A stretch of DNA of 64,000 bases from Ochrovirga pacifica (lineage in GTDB: Bacteria > Bacteroidota > Bacteroidia > Flavobacteriales > Flavobacteriaceae): contig NZ_AFPK01000074.1 of NCBI RefSeq assembly GCF_000220525.1, positions 41,635 through 105,634 on the forward strand. The letters run 5' to 3'. Both the position numbers and the translations under genes were made by a program. The notes under the pieces were generated by a model that was given only the letters and a program-made list of their open reading frames with translations, was not told the DNA's origin and searched no databases. This document shows positions 8,261 through 18,992 of this stretch, piece by piece; position 1 is the first letter of the stretch, and the number at the start of each line of letters is the position of its first letter.

Positions 8261-8288
8261 AAAACTCAATCTATTAAGATTGAGTTTT
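8261..8288 (-). terminator. Intrinsic terminator of the gyrA-TPR operon
   Basis: A 12-base-pair perfect stem AAAACTCAATCT with a four-base loop, followed on the minus strand by T runs. It lies 25 bases past the stop of the TPR gene. Confidence 0.8.
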
Positions 8289-8313
8289 CTTGTTAAAAGT
8301 ATTTTTCTCACAA

Positions 8314-9534
8314 TTACTGCAAGGCAGCAGCTTTATCATTTTGACCTACAGTTTTGTACAAATTAATTAAAGTCGATTTGATTCCCTCATCAGCTTTTAG
8401 CTCATTTGCTTTTTCAAAAGCAGGAATTGCTCTTAAATACATCGCTTTGATTTTAGCATCAATTTCGTTGTACTTCTCTTTATTTCTTAAGTTTTCATTC
8501 AACTCATTAATCAAAGCTTGTTCGTTTGCCAAAATAGTCAACCCTTTGTTAATGTACGCACCTCTGTAAGACGGATCTATTTCAATTACTTTATCGTAAG
8601 CAGTTACTGCTTTTTCAGTTTCTCCTAATTCTTGACTTACCACTCCGTAATTAAACCATAAATCTTTGTTGTTAGGCACTAATTTTAATGCTTGATCTAA
8701 AGATTTTAAATATCCTTGCTTATCTCCTGTTTTGTACACTACAGCTGCGTGATCTTGAAAAAACTTAGCATTTTTAGGAAATTCCTTTTTTGCTCTTTCC
8801 AAAGTTGCAATGGTTTTATCGTTCTTTCCTTGTTGATCATACAATCTTACTAACAAGTTGAAATACTCTACTCTAGTTTTAGCCTCCATTTTTTCATCTT
8901 TTGGATTCTCATGAGTATTGTATTTTACAGCTAAATCTCTAGCTTCTTTAGTAAAAAACTCATCAACTCTTTTGTTGTGCTTGTTTTTTGCTGTGTACAC
9001 AAAAGGTGCTCTATCTTTGTTTAGCAACTTCTGGATAATTTCAATCATTTTGCCATTGTTCTTTGCTTCTTGATAACTTAACAAAGCATATCTTAAAACA
9101 TCTCTTCGTTGAGGTACAATTTCATAATACCTTTCGTAAGCCTTTCCTGCCTCTTCGTAGTTAGACTTTTTTACTGCATCTGTTACTTGAGAAAAAAAGT
9201 AATCTTCAATAATATCGATATAACTAATGGCCTTTTCAGAATAATCATCCTCTCCAGACTTTGCTTCAATCTCTAAAACCTTTTTAAACTCTACCAGAGC
9301 TTTTCCATAATTCTTTTTTACGTTTTTCCCAAAGAAATTTTTACCTCTTAAAAAGTAGTATTTTGCTTCATATTCTGTTCCTACTACACTTTCTTTAAGC
9401 GCATCTAATGCCTGGAAAGCTGCTCCTGTTTTGAATGATTTGACTAACTTTTCTGCCTTTTTTAATTCTTTTTTCTGAGCCATTACGGAAAACGAAATTC
9501 CCAAACTCAAAACCATGATGATAATTTTTTTCAT
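8314..9534 (-). CDS. Secreted tetratricopeptide repeat protein
   Basis: A 406-residue periplasmic or surface protein of TPR helical repeats with a signal peptide (MKKIIIMVLSLGISFSVMAQ). Recognisable TPR units include LWFNYGVVSQELGETEKAVT followed by AYDKVIEIDPSYRGAY at about residues 295-335, a canonical A-G-F-P spacing. The reading frame is open for 17 codons further upstream but that would overlap gyrA and precede the signal peptide, so the inner ATG is preferred; it lies 10 bases after the gyrA stop. TPR proteins act as scaffolds; no partner is evident. Similar TPR genes follow gyrA in other flavobacteria, but the link to gyrase is probably only transcriptional. Confidence 0.88.
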   Translation of the reverse strand: MKKIIIMVLSLGISFSVMAQKKELKKAEKLVKSFKTGAAFQALDALKESVVGTEYEAKYYFLRGKNFFGKNVKKNYGKALVEFKKVLEIEAKSGEDDYSEKAISYIDIIEDYFFSQVTDAVKKSNYEEAGKAYERYYEIVPQRRDVLRYALLSYQEAKNNGKMIEIIQKLLNKDRAPFVYTAKNKHNKRVDEFFTKEARDLAVKYNTHENPKDEKMEAKTRVEYFNLLVRLYDQQGKNDKTIATLERAKKEFPKNAKFFQDHAAVVYKTGDKQGYLKSLDQALKLVPNNKDLWFNYGVVSQELGETEKAVTAYDKVIEIDPSYRGAYINKGLTILANEQALINELNENLRNKEKYNEIDAKIKAMYLRAIPAFEKANELKADEGIKSTLINLYKTVGQNDKAAALQ

Positions 9535-9544
9535 TTTTGGTTGT

Positions 9545-12064
9545 TTATGATTCTTGATTAGTTTCAGTACTATTTTCAGTGGCATCTATATTAGTAACCG
9601 TTCCTGCTTCTTCAGCAACCTCTTCGTCATCTTTCATCACTTTAGCAACAGCAGCAATGGAATCTGAATCTTTGATATTGATCAACTTAACACCTTGCGT
9701 TGCACGCCCCATCACTCTTAACTGATCTACCGCCAAACGAATGGTAATACCCGATTTGTTAATTATCATTAAATCATCATGGTCTGAAACGTTCTTAATT
9801 GCTACTAATTCACCTGTCTTTTCAGAAATATTTAAGGTTTTTACTCCTTTTCCTCCACGATTGGTAATACGATAATCTTCTAACTTAGAACGTTTTCCGT
9901 ATCCTTTTTCAGAAACTACTAAGATATCACTATCCATATCTTGTACAGAAACCATACCAATTGCTTCATCATCATCATGAGCCAAGGTAATTCCTCTCAC
10001 TCCAGATGCAGTTCTACCCATTGGTCTTGTTTTTTCTTCCTCAAAACGAATGGTTTTCCCAGATTTTAAGGCCAACATTACCTGACTATCTCCATTGGTT
10101 AATCTTGCTTCTAGCAGCTCATCTCCTTCTTTAATTGTAATTGCCTGTACCCCGTTGGTTCTAGGTCTAGAATACTGCTCTAAAGATGTTTTTTTAACTT
10201 GACCTTTTTTGGTTGCCATTATTACATAATGGCTGTTAATATAGTCTTCATCTTTTAAGTCTTGGGTTACCAAGAAAGCTTTTACCTTATCGTCGTTTTC
10301 TATATTGATTAAGTTTTGTAAGGCTCTACCTTTAGAAACTTTGGTTCCTTCAGGAATTTCGTACACTCGCATCCAGAATACTTTCCCTTTTTGAGTAAAG
10401 AACATCATGTATTGGTGATTGGTTCCAACAAACAAATGTTCCAAAAAGTCTTCATTTCTAGTGGCCACACCTTTTTGCCCTTTTCCTCCTCTGTTTTGAG
10501 TTTTATACTCAGACAATGGTGTTCTTTTTACATAACCTGCATGCGATATTGTAACTACTACTTTAGAGTTTGGAATAATATCTTCTATTCTCATATCACC
10601 TCCTGCGTACTCAATCACAGAACGTCTTTCGTCTCCGTATTTATCTCTAATTTCAATCAGTTCGTTTCTGATGATTTCCATTCTTCTAGACTCGTTTGCC
10701 AGAATATCTTTTAAATCGGCAATCAACACCATTAAATCGTCGTACTCTGCACGTAGTTTGTCTTGTTCCAATCCTGTTAACTGTCCCAAACGCATTGCTA
10801 CAATAGCTTTGGCTTGCACTTCTGTTAACTCAAATCGAGTCATTAATTTTTCACGAGCTTCGTCTTGACTTTTAGAACCACGAATCAACTGAATCACCTC
10901 ATCAATATTGTCTGATGCGATAATCAAACCTTCTAAGATATGTGCTCTGTCTTCTGCTTTCTTTAAGTCGAATTCTGTTCTACGTGTTACGACTTCATGT
11001 CTATGTTCTACAAAGTGATGTATTAAATCTTTTAAGTTCAACATCTCTGGCTTTCCATTAACCAAAGCGATATTGTTAATACTAAAAGAGGTTTGTAAAG
11101 CAGTGTATTTAAATAGCTTGTTTAGAACTATATTAGGAATCGCATCTTTTTTAAGCACATAAACTACTCGCATTCCTTTTCGGTCAGATTCGTCTCTTAT
11201 ATTAGCAATTCCCTCTAACTTTTTCTCGTTGACCAACTCCGCAGTTTTCTTAATCATTTCTGCTTTGTTTACCAAATAAGGAATCTCGGTAACCACAATG
11301 CAATCTCTACCTTTTACCTCTTCAAAAGAAGCTTTAGCACGCATTACAATCTTACCTCTACCTGTGTGAAATGCATCCTTTACACCATCGTACCCGTAAA
11401 TAATTCCACCTGTAGGAAAGTCCGGAGCTTTAATGTGCTCCATCAAACCATCTACGTCAATTTCTCTATCCTCTATGTACGCCACAATTCCGTTAATAAC
11501 TTCGGTAAGGTTATGCGGTGCCATGTTAGTAGCCATCCCTACTGCAATACCCGAAGCTCCGTTTACCAATAAGTTTGGAATTCTTGTTGGCAATACTGTA
11601 GGTTCGTTTAAAGTATCATCAAAGTTTAATTTGTAGTCTATGGTTTCTTTTTCAATATCAGATAGCATTTCTTCTGATATTTTTTGCATTCTTACCTCGG
11701 TATAACGCATTGCTGCTGGGCTATCTCCATCTACCGATCCAAAGTTCCCTTGCCCATCTACCATCATGTAACGAACACTCCACTCTTGTGCCATACGCAC
11801 CATAGAGTCATATACAGAAGTATCTCCGTGTGGGTGATACTTTCCTAGAACCTCCCCAACAACTCTCGCAGACTTTTTATAAGCCCCTGTTGATTTGATT
11901 CCCAACTCATGCATTCCATACAGAACACGTCTGTGAACTGGCTTTAACCCATCTCTAACATCTGGCAGTGCACGTGACACTATTACAGACATTGAGTAAT
12001 CAATATAAGCAGACTTCATCTGCTCTTCTATATTAATCGGGATCAGCTTTTCTCCTTCTACCAT
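9545..12064 (-). CDS. gyrA: DNA gyrase subunit A
   Basis: An 839-residue type IIA topoisomerase subunit that, with GyrB, introduces negative supercoils. The catalytic tyrosine is Y121 in [10 protein letters not shown]. The quinolone region reads [14 protein letters not shown], with threonine (T82) at the E. coli S83 position and aspartate (D86) at the D87 position. The C-terminal DNA-wrapping domain carries a GyrA box, seen as [10 protein letters not shown], and several blades with repeated [11 protein letters not shown] or [12 protein letters not shown] type sequences, which distinguish it from ParC. The acidic tail ([11 protein letters not shown] onward) is usual. It is transcribed away from clpC. 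T82 is a natural variant in several bacteria and not in itself proof of resistance. Confidence 0.96.
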   Translation of the reverse strand: MVEGEKLIPINIEEQMKSAYIDYSMSVIVSRALPDVRDGLKPVHRRVLYGMHELGIKSTGAYKKSARVVGEVLGKYHPHGDTSVYDSMVRMAQEWSVRYMMVDGQGNFGSVDGDSPAAMRYTEVRMQKISEEMLSDIEKETIDYKLNFDDTLNEPTVLPTRIPNLLVNGASGIAVGMATNMAPHNLTEVINGIVAYIEDREIDVDGLMEHIKAPDFPTGGIIYGYDGVKDAFHTGRGKIVMRAKASFEEVKGRDCIVVTEIPYLVNKAEMIKKTAELVNEKKLEGIANIRDESDRKGMRVVYVLKKDAIPNIVLNKLFKYTALQTSFSINNIALVNGKPEMLNLKDLIHHFVEHRHEVVTRRTEFDLKKAEDRAHILEGLIIASDNIDEVIQLIRGSKSQDEAREKLMTRFELTEVQAKAIVAMRLGQLTGLEQDKLRAEYDDLMVLIADLKDILANESRRMEIIRNELIEIRDKYGDERRSVIEYAGGDMRIEDIIPNSKVVVTISHAGYVKRTPLSEYKTQNRGGKGQKGVATRNEDFLEHLFVGTNHQYMMFFTQKGKVFWMRVYEIPEGTKVSKGRALQNLINIENDDKVKAFLVTQDLKDEDYINSHYVIMATKKGQVKKTSLEQYSRPRTNGVQAITIKEGDELLEARLTNGDSQVMLALKSGKTIRFEEEKTRPMGRTASGVRGITLAHDDDEAIGMVSVQDMDSDILVVSEKGYGKRSKLEDYRITNRGGKGVKTLNISEKTGELVAIKNVSDHDDLMIINKSGITIRLAVDQLRVMGRATQGVKLINIKDSDSIAAVAKVMKDDEEVAEEAGTVTNIDATENSTETNQES

Positions 12065-12344
12065 GTATATTAATCTTAAGTTATTTTTTTATTATCAACA
12101 TAGCAATTTACAGCTTTTGGTTGATTTTGCAAGGCGAAATATACGAGAATTTACTTATAAGTTATCAACATATCAACTGATATTTTTCAAGTTTTTGTTT
12201 GCATACAAAACAGAAATAAAACTGATTTTCAACACTTTGAAACCTTGACATTTTGTCTTATTTTAACAATGGCAGGTAATTTGTAAATTATCTAAAAAAT
12301 TTCTACTAAATTTACGTAGAACCTAATCAAAAAACCGATAGAAT

Positions 12345-14909
12345 ATGGATGATAATTTCTCACAAGAAGTAAAAGATGTGATTGGTTTCAGTAAAGAAGA
12401 AGCGATCAGACTAGGTCATGATTTTATTGGTACTGAGCATTTGTTGTTAGGTATCATTAGAAATCAAACTAGCAAAGCGAATGACATGTTGTTGGCTTTA
12501 GATGTGAACCTTGACTTTTTAAAACGCAAGGTGGAAGCATTACATCCTATTTCTAGCTTACCTATTTCTTCTAGCGATAGAAAGAATTTACACCTTACAA
12601 AGCAAGCAGAAAAAGCATTAAAATCTACTTTTTTAGAAGCTCGTTTGTACAACAGTACCACTGTAGATACTGCTTTATTGCTACTATGTATATTGCGTAA
12701 CGAAAATGACCCAATTACCAAAATACTTGATAAATTGAGCATTAATTACAACGATGTAAAATCTCTATACAAGCAATTAAACAATGGAGAGTCTGAAGAG
12801 TTAAGCGAAGAAATACAAGACACCTTTTCTGAACCTAGCAACGAAAGTTCTCAAGATTTTTCTACAGGATCAGGAAATTCTGGGTCTTTTGAAAGAAGCC
12901 AATCGCAAGGAGGGAGCAACAAAAAATCTAAAACACCTGTATTAGACAACTTTGGTAGAGACCTAACCTATTTAGCAGAAACGGATAAGTTAGATCCCGT
13001 AGTGGGTAGAACCGAAGAAATAGAACGTGTTTCTCAAATCTTAAGCCGTAGAAAAAAGAACAACCCGATGTTGATAGGTGAACCAGGAGTTGGTAAATCT
13101 GCCATCGCAGAGGGCTTGGCTCTAAGAATTGTTGAACGCAAAGTTTCTAGAATTTTATTTAACAAACGTGTCGTTTCTCTAGATCTAGCTAGTTTGGTTG
13201 CTGGAACAAAGTATAGAGGTCAGTTTGAAGAACGAATGAAAGCCTTGATGAACGAATTGGAAAAGAATGACGACATTATTCTTTTTATTGATGAAATTCA
13301 CACGATTGTGGGTGCCGGAGGTGCTACAGGGTCATTAGATGCTTCTAACATGTTAAAACCAGCCTTAGCCAGAGGTGAAATTCAATGTATTGGTGCCACC
13401 ACCTTAGACGAGTACCGTCAGAACATTGAAAAAGATGGTGCGTTAGAAAGACGTTTTCAAAAGGTAATTGTAGAGCCAACTTCAGAAGAAGAAACCATAC
13501 AAATACTAAACAACATTAAAGGAAAATACGAAGATCATCACAATGTAAACTTTACAGAAGGTGCAATAGAAGCCTGTGTAAAATTAACCAATCGTTATAT
13601 GACTGATCGTTTTTTACCAGACAAAGCGATTGATGCTTTAGACGAAGCTGGATCTAGAATTCACATCACCAACATTGTTGTTCCAAAGCAAATTATAAAA
13701 TTAGAGGCCGAACTAGAAAACATCAGAGAAAAGAAAAACAAAGCTGTAAACGGCCAAAAATATGAAGAAGCAGCAAAACTTCGAGATGATGAAAAAAATA
13801 TGGAAGCTGCCTTGGTATCAGCCCAACAACAATGGGAAGAAAATGCCAAAGCAAATAGAGAAACAGTAACAGAAGAAAATGTTGCAGAAGTAGTTTCTAT
13901 GATGACTGGAATTCCTGTAAACCGTGTTGCTGAAGCTGAAAGTCATAAATTAAAAGAATTACCAAATACCATTAAAGGTAGGGTAATTGGACAAGATGAT
14001 GCTGTTACCAAAGTTATAAAAGCCATACAACGTAACAGAGTTGGACTAAAAGACCCTAACAAACCCATAGGTTCGTTTATCTTTTTAGGACAAACAGGAG
14101 TTGGTAAAACACAACTAGCCAAAGTTTTGGCTACAGAAATGTTTGATTCTGAAGATGCTTTGATTCGTATTGACATGAGCGAATACATGGAAAAATTTGC
14201 CATCTCTAGATTGGTAGGTGCACCTCCAGGATATGTTGGATACGAAGAAGGAGGGCAGTTAACAGAAAAAGTAAGAAGAAAACCTTACTCTATAGTACTA
14301 CTTGATGAGATTGAAAAAGCACATCCTGATGTATTTAACATGTTACTGCAAATCTTAGATGATGGATATGTTACCGATAGTTTGGGTCGTAAAATTGATT
14401 TTAGAAATACCATCATCATCATGACATCGAATATTGGAGCTAGACAGGTAAAGGATTTTGGATCTGGCGTAGGTTTTGGTACTGCATCTAGAAAAGCACA
14501 AGAGCACGAACATGTTAAGAGCATTATAGAAACTGCTCTAAAAAAATCGTTTGCACCCGAATTCTTAAACCGTATTGATGATGTAATTCTTTTTAACGCA
14601 TTGAGCCGAGAAGATATTCATAAAATCATTGATATCGAATTATCAAAATTATACAAAAGAATTGCTGGTTTAGGTTATACCCTAACATTAAGCGATGCGG
14701 CAAAAGATTTTATAGCAAACAAGGGATTTGATGAAAAATACGGTGCAAGACCTCTAAAAAGAGCTATTCAGAAGTATATAGAAGATGCTTTAGCCGAAGA
14801 AATTGTGAATTCCAACCTTGCTGAAGGTGATGCAATTAAACTTGAATTAGACAACGACAAACAAGAAATAGTTGTTGAGATTGAACACCAAGAAAATTCT
14901 GAAATTTAA
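12345..14909 (+). CDS. clpC: ATP-dependent Clp protease ATP-binding subunit ClpC
   Basis: An 854-residue Hsp100 unfoldase that feeds proteins to ClpP. Two Clp N repeats occupy about residues 1-145; a low-complexity serine- and glutamate-rich linker (150-195) follows. The first AAA+ domain has Walker A GEPGVGKS (245-252) and LFIDEIHT; the second has GQTGVGKTQ near residue 585 and VLLDEIEKAHPDVF. The middle region contains a UVR-like stretch (NGQKYEEAAKLRDDEKNMEAAL), which defines ClpC rather than ClpB or ClpA. The gene stands alone between gyrA (divergent) and a strong terminator. The 280-base upstream gap holds a weak TAAATTTA box at 12307-12314 and no heat-shock CIRCE element that I can see. 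Confidence 0.96.
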   Translation: MDDNFSQEVKDVIGFSKEEAIRLGHDFIGTEHLLLGIIRNQTSKANDMLLALDVNLDFLKRKVEALHPISSLPISSSDRKNLHLTKQAEKALKSTFLEARLYNSTTVDTALLLLCILRNENDPITKILDKLSINYNDVKSLYKQLNNGESEELSEEIQDTFSEPSNESSQDFSTGSGNSGSFERSQSQGGSNKKSKTPVLDNFGRDLTYLAETDKLDPVVGRTEEIERVSQILSRRKKNNPMLIGEPGVGKSAIAEGLALRIVERKVSRILFNKRVVSLDLASLVAGTKYRGQFEERMKALMNELEKNDDIILFIDEIHTIVGAGGATGSLDASNMLKPALARGEIQCIGATTLDEYRQNIEKDGALERRFQKVIVEPTSEEETIQILNNIKGKYEDHHNVNFTEGAIEACVKLTNRYMTDRFLPDKAIDALDEAGSRIHITNIVVPKQIIKLEAELENIREKKNKAVNGQKYEEAAKLRDDEKNMEAALVSAQQQWEENAKANRETVTEENVAEVVSMMTGIPVNRVAEAESHKLKELPNTIKGRVIGQDDAVTKVIKAIQRNRVGLKDPNKPIGSFIFLGQTGVGKTQLAKVLATEMFDSEDALIRIDMSEYMEKFAISRLVGAPPGYVGYEEGGQLTEKVRRKPYSIVLLDEIEKAHPDVFNMLLQILDDGYVTDSLGRKIDFRNTIIIMTSNIGARQVKDFGSGVGFGTASRKAQEHEHVKSIIETALKKSFAPEFLNRIDDVILFNALSREDIHKIIDIELSKLYKRIAGLGYTLTLSDAAKDFIANKGFDEKYGARPLKRAIQKYIEDALAEEIVNSNLAEGDAIKLELDNDKQEIVVEIEHQENSEI

Positions 14910-14927
14910 TTTTAACATTTTTAAAAC

Positions 14928-14963
14928 AAAAAGCCGTCTGATAGTTATCAGACGGCTTTTTTT
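14928..14963. terminator. Bidirectional terminator between clpC and PUL 1
   Basis: A perfect stem of at least 13 pairs (AAGCCGTCTGAT with its complement) with a short loop and flanking A and T tracts on both sides. It closes the clpC transcript and the converging susCD transcript. Confidence 0.88.
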
Positions 14964-15007
14964 AATATAAACAAATTGCCTTAACACATAAGTGCACACT
15001 ATAAAAT

Positions 15008-17050
15008 TTAGTTTCTTGTATCTTTCTTATAAATTTTAAAATCATCGTAATATACCGTAAAATCAAAATCAGATGTAGGCACAGGTTGCATTCTTACTTT
15101 TTTGTTAAAAAGGTCTGTATCTGGAGTAAATTCAGACATTACTTCTACCCAAGTATCTACCACTGGTGCTACTCCTGGAGTTTCGTACCATCTTGGTGTT
15201 ACCGCAGTAGCTCCACTAGAAGAGTCAAACCAAAACTTATCTCCAGGCTGTTTGGCTTCTGTGTTAGCATCCAAAGTAACATTAGACCCAACAATATATC
15301 GTTTGTAAGTAAACACGTAAGTTGCACCATTGTCGTAAGTCAGATTAGCTCCCGACTCTAAACGTGGTTTGTCATTGGTCATTTTTACACTTTGACTTCC
15401 TGTAGCTGCTTGCTCTGTTGAAAATGCTACCGTTGCACCTGTTCCACTAGCTCCTTCTACCCAATAGGTACCCAAAGCACCTTCAAAGCTATCATTCAGT
15501 ACGTACTCAAAATAAGGTTGGATGGTAGTTGCAGCAAAATCAGACAAACTTCCACCTCCTAAAGATTTTATTTCTCCTGCAGTATGAGTATATGCTACTG
15601 TAATCACATCATCTTGATACAACTTATCAACCATTTCTAATTTTAATATTTTAGGATTGGCCACATCAACAGAAACATTTTGGATTGCAAAACTATTTCC
15701 GTTTAACGTAACACTAAATCCGTCTGCAGCGTTGCTTGCACTTGTTACTGTAGCAGCATCAATCCCTTCATCAAACTCAATTAAAATAAAATCATCGCTT
15801 GATTCTGTAATTTCTCCTACTTGATTGATTGGTGTTGGCACATATACCTCTATTGGCTCGTCTGTAAAAGCTTGCAACATTCTTTCGTCTAACGAAATCA
15901 ATCCTCCTGTTCCATCGTAAGATAATGTAACCGTTTTGGCAGCATCAGCGGGCTCTAAAGGTGTATCTAAAACTACTGTTAATAAGGTTTGATTTGCAGC
16001 AAGCTCTACTCGACTTATAGTTTGTGAAACACCATCAACTTTTACATCAAAACTGGTAGCCGGTATATTCTCTACTGTTTGAAGCTTAGAGGTTACAGAA
16101 AACTGAATCTCATCGGTAGCGGTTTCTTTTGCTTGATTTTTTAACGACAATTCTTCTTCCAAAGGCTCTACCTTAATAACAATAGGAGAAACATAAGTTG
16201 CAGTCTGCCCTCTTAGGGTTTCCGTTCTTTCCCTCTGAGAAACAATTTCTACATTAAAAAATCCGATAGATTTATTAAAAGTAACTGTATCTGTGTTATT
16301 CGCCTCAAAATCTTCGGGTAAATAGGTCTTTTTACTATTAAAAGCATTCACTACATCTTCTTCATTCTCTTCAATTGTTTTTACTCTAAATGTGGTAGAT
16401 GTAGGCCTTGCGTTATTGTCGGGAATAATCCCTGTTAAATCTTTAATAATCAATTCGTCTTCAAACTTTACAACTAAAGTATCGTTGGCAGGTGTCAATA
16501 CATTTTCTGCCATATCAATCAACTGCAAGTCTGGGGCTAAAGTATCGTAAACATCCAAAACAACCGGATAAGATGCCACCCATTTTCCATCAATATTTTC
16601 CGTCCTAATAGTATCGTTAATAATTTCTTTTAGATCTACATCCCAATAAGAGGGAATAACAAACCATGTTGAATCTGCAAATTCATTGTACAGCTCTATT
16701 ACCGTATTAGAATCTCCTTTTTTAAACAATACATGCACTGTTTTATCTGTAGAAACAGTATCTCCTGGGTTGATAATAAATGCATCGTGATTGTCTAAAT
16801 TGTTAGGAATAGGTCCTTTAAGAAAAAATGCAGTTTTAGGAATTCTCCACTCATGATAGGTCGCTCCTGCAGACATATCCATAAAACTAATGTATCTATT
16901 TACCTCACCTTCTCTTAAGGTAGAAGATCCAAAAGTGGTGGTAAAAGCCAAATCTGTAAAAGATGGTGGTGTATCGTATTCGTTGGCATCACAACTTATA
17001 ACAAGCAGTAGTATTGCCAGTACTTTAAATATTTGTTTGATTGTTTTCAT
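15008..17050 (-). CDS. PUL-associated multidomain surface lipoprotein, probable glycan-binding protein
   Basis: A 680-residue lipoprotein with a lipobox ending at Cys20 (LLLVISCDAN). After a PKD-like opening (FMDMSAGATYHEWRIP) come several beta-sandwich repeats of about 90-100 residues; the one near residues 415-510 (ILIEFDEGIDAATV, DDVITVAYTHTAGEI) resembles SwmB-type bacterial repeats. The last 170 residues (from NDSFEGALGTYW to the VYYDDFKIYKKD ending) look like a CBM4/CenC-type jelly roll. It is the third gene of the SusC-SusD operon, the position of SusE/F-type surface glycan-binding proteins, 34 bases after SusD. No catalytic motif is visible. Binding to the PUL substrate at the outer membrane is inferred from order and fold. 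Confidence 0.75.
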   Translation of the reverse strand: MKTIKQIFKVLAILLLVISCDANEYDTPPSFTDLAFTTTFGSSTLREGEVNRYISFMDMSAGATYHEWRIPKTAFFLKGPIPNNLDNHDAFIINPGDTVSTDKTVHVLFKKGDSNTVIELYNEFADSTWFVIPSYWDVDLKEIINDTIRTENIDGKWVASYPVVLDVYDTLAPDLQLIDMAENVLTPANDTLVVKFEDELIIKDLTGIIPDNNARPTSTTFRVKTIEENEEDVVNAFNSKKTYLPEDFEANNTDTVTFNKSIGFFNVEIVSQRERTETLRGQTATYVSPIVIKVEPLEEELSLKNQAKETATDEIQFSVTSKLQTVENIPATSFDVKVDGVSQTISRVELAANQTLLTVVLDTPLEPADAAKTVTLSYDGTGGLISLDERMLQAFTDEPIEVYVPTPINQVGEITESSDDFILIEFDEGIDAATVTSASNAADGFSVTLNGNSFAIQNVSVDVANPKILKLEMVDKLYQDDVITVAYTHTAGEIKSLGGGSLSDFAATTIQPYFEYVLNDSFEGALGTYWVEGASGTGATVAFSTEQAATGSQSVKMTNDKPRLESGANLTYDNGATYVFTYKRYIVGSNVTLDANTEAKQPGDKFWFDSSSGATAVTPRWYETPGVAPVVDTWVEVMSEFTPDTDLFNKKVRMQPVPTSDFDFTVYYDDFKIYKKDTRN

Positions 17051-17084
17051 CGGTCTCTAATTTTTTAAACGCTACTTAAATGAA

Positions 17085-18947
17085 TTATTTATCCCAATTT
17101 AAGTTGGCATTGATTTCTGTTTGTGGAATTGGAAAATAAGCATGTAGCTCTTCGTTAAAGTTTGATGATCCCAATAGAGCATCTCTTAACTGTGCATCTT
17201 TACTTCTTAATCCTCCTAAAGGAAAATAAGGTACTTCTCCCGTTGGCATAATAAAACATCTAAATCTTTTAGGGTGTTTTCCGTTTAAGTTTTTGTTGTA
17301 GTGATAAGCATCGTACTCAAAAGAAGCTATGTTTTGCAACTGTTCTTTCCAAACACCCCATCTTCTTAAATCAATCGTTCTCTCTGCTTCTAAAGCCAAT
17401 TCTAATGGTTTTTCTACAAATCTTAAATGTTGTTTTAGGTTTTCTAAGGTTACCTCTTCTTCTCCATTGGTTGGATCCATGTCAATATCATCCATATAAG
17501 TAGTGCTTGCATTGGCAAACTCTACCCCAGCATCCGTAGATTTTCCTAACAAAATTAAATGAGAACGTTTTCTTATTCTGTTGATGTAACGCAAAGCTTC
17601 CGATAAGTTTCCTTCTTCAATCATACACTCTGCATACAATAGGTAAATTTCTGCCAAACGGATTACAGGTATATTAATTCCTGATTTCCCTTGTAAATCT
17701 GGACTAAATTCTTCTCCTGCTCCTCCATTATTCACATTCCAGTGTGTAAATTTTTTCCAAAGGTTTGGAAAGTTTTTAGAGTGCGCTGGTGCATTTCTAT
17801 CAATTCCATACTCCCCTGATGTTACTCCGTACATAGTTGTGTTTGGATCATCTATACTAGAAATAGAATTGGCCATTCTTAAACTATATTGTCTAATGGT
17901 ATCTTTTGTTCCAATAACCTCTCCGTCAGCAGGGTCGTAAACGTTTTGTGTTACAGCATTTTCTGGATCTGCCGGATCTACTTTATCCGCCCTGTACTGC
18001 AATGTTAACCAAGAAGAAGGCTGAAGTCTACCTACATGTAACCACTCTGAGATTCTCTGAGACAACAACTTTTCTCCGTCGTTTAAAGAGTTTAAATCTA
18101 CTGTATAATTAACTTCAAATATAGACTCTGAGTTAAATTCTGCTATTTCTGTAAAACATTGTGCTAAATCATCTACTAAGATATACCCATAATTATTCAT
18201 TACATTTTCTAAATACACTTTTGCATTGGTAAAATCGTTATCATTCATGTAACTTTTTGCCATTATAGCTTCACATGCTCCTGCTGTAATTCTTCCTAAA
18301 TTGCTTCCTCCTACATCTTGCCATGCGCTGTAAGTGGCTGGTAAATTTTCTATACCATATTTTAAATCTGCTCTGTAAAAGTCTTGTATTTCTGTTGCCG
18401 ACGAGAAAGGTTTTTGAAAATCTTCAAAATCTACAGGTACAGTTTCATGCAACGGTAAAGATCCTTTGTTAAACGAACTGTGTAGCACATAATAATAATA
18501 CCCTCTAATCGCTCTTGCTTGCGCATAAATTCTTTCTGCAAACTCTAGTTCTGTTCCTGAAAAAGTAGGTGATAGCCTTTGAAAAGCATCAATTACTTGA
18601 TTGGCTCTAAACACCCCTTCGTAACAAGCAGCCCATTTGTCTTGCACATCTCCTGTGGTTAAATCAAAAGTTTGATCGTATACAGGGTCTCCCGTCAATC
18701 GGTTCCTGTATGTATTTGGTACTGCAATGTCTGTTCTTTTGTCTTCAAACATAATTCCAGACACATTCTCATCTCTTAAAGATGCATAAACAGCATTTAA
18801 TCCCGCATTCATATCCGCTGTATTCTTCCAGTAACTTGAAGTAGTTAACGCGTTGGGGTTTATTTGGTCTAACTCATCCGTACACGATTGAAAGATGATC
18901 ATCAGCAGTAGTAGAGGAGTTATGATTTGTATATATTTTGCTTTCAT
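17085..18947 (-). CDS. SusD/RagB family outer membrane lipoprotein (PUL 1)
   Basis: A 620-residue SusD-like glycan-binding lipoprotein that sits as a lid over the SusC transporter. The lipobox is FQSC at Cys22. SusD hallmarks are the TSSYWKNTADMNAGLNAVYASL opening, the TPR-like ARAIRGYYYYVLHSSF helix, VIRLAEIYLLYAECMIEEG, ALRYINRIRKRS and LALEAERTIDLRRWG, and the terminal FPIPQTEINAN. It directly follows the SusC gene (45 bases). Substrate preference cannot be read from sequence; the surrounding sulfatases and fucosidase suggest a sulfated fucose- or galactose-rich glycan. Confidence 0.95.
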   Translation of the reverse strand: MKAKYIQIITPLLLLMIIFQSCTDELDQINPNALTTSSYWKNTADMNAGLNAVYASLRDENVSGIMFEDKRTDIAVPNTYRNRLTGDPVYDQTFDLTTGDVQDKWAACYEGVFRANQVIDAFQRLSPTFSGTELEFAERIYAQARAIRGYYYYVLHSSFNKGSLPLHETVPVDFEDFQKPFSSATEIQDFYRADLKYGIENLPATYSAWQDVGGSNLGRITAGACEAIMAKSYMNDNDFTNAKVYLENVMNNYGYILVDDLAQCFTEIAEFNSESIFEVNYTVDLNSLNDGEKLLSQRISEWLHVGRLQPSSWLTLQYRADKVDPADPENAVTQNVYDPADGEVIGTKDTIRQYSLRMANSISSIDDPNTTMYGVTSGEYGIDRNAPAHSKNFPNLWKKFTHWNVNNGGAGEEFSPDLQGKSGINIPVIRLAEIYLLYAECMIEEGNLSEALRYINRIRKRSHLILLGKSTDAGVEFANASTTYMDDIDMDPTNGEEEVTLENLKQHLRFVEKPLELALEAERTIDLRRWGVWKEQLQNIASFEYDAYHYNKNLNGKHPKRFRCFIMPTGEVPYFPLGGLRSKDAQLRDALLGSSNFNEELHAYFPIPQTEINANLNWDK

Positions 18948-18992
18948 TATAATCTATTTTTTTGATTGATGAATAAGTTAAATCAACAAGGG

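Noticed and set aside
9545..12064. Threonine at the quinolone-determining position of GyrA as a resistance mutation
   Set aside because: Several bacteria carry threonine here naturally; without relatives for comparison it cannot be called resistance.
12065..12344. Two similar ATCAACATA stretches between gyrA and clpC as a possible operator
   Set aside because: The matches are short, AT-rich and irregular; no dyad or CIRCE element, so chance is more likely.
15008..17050. Third gene of PUL 1 as a glycoside hydrolase or lyase
   Set aside because: No catalytic motif is visible; the order and the beta-sandwich repeats fit a binding lipoprotein better.
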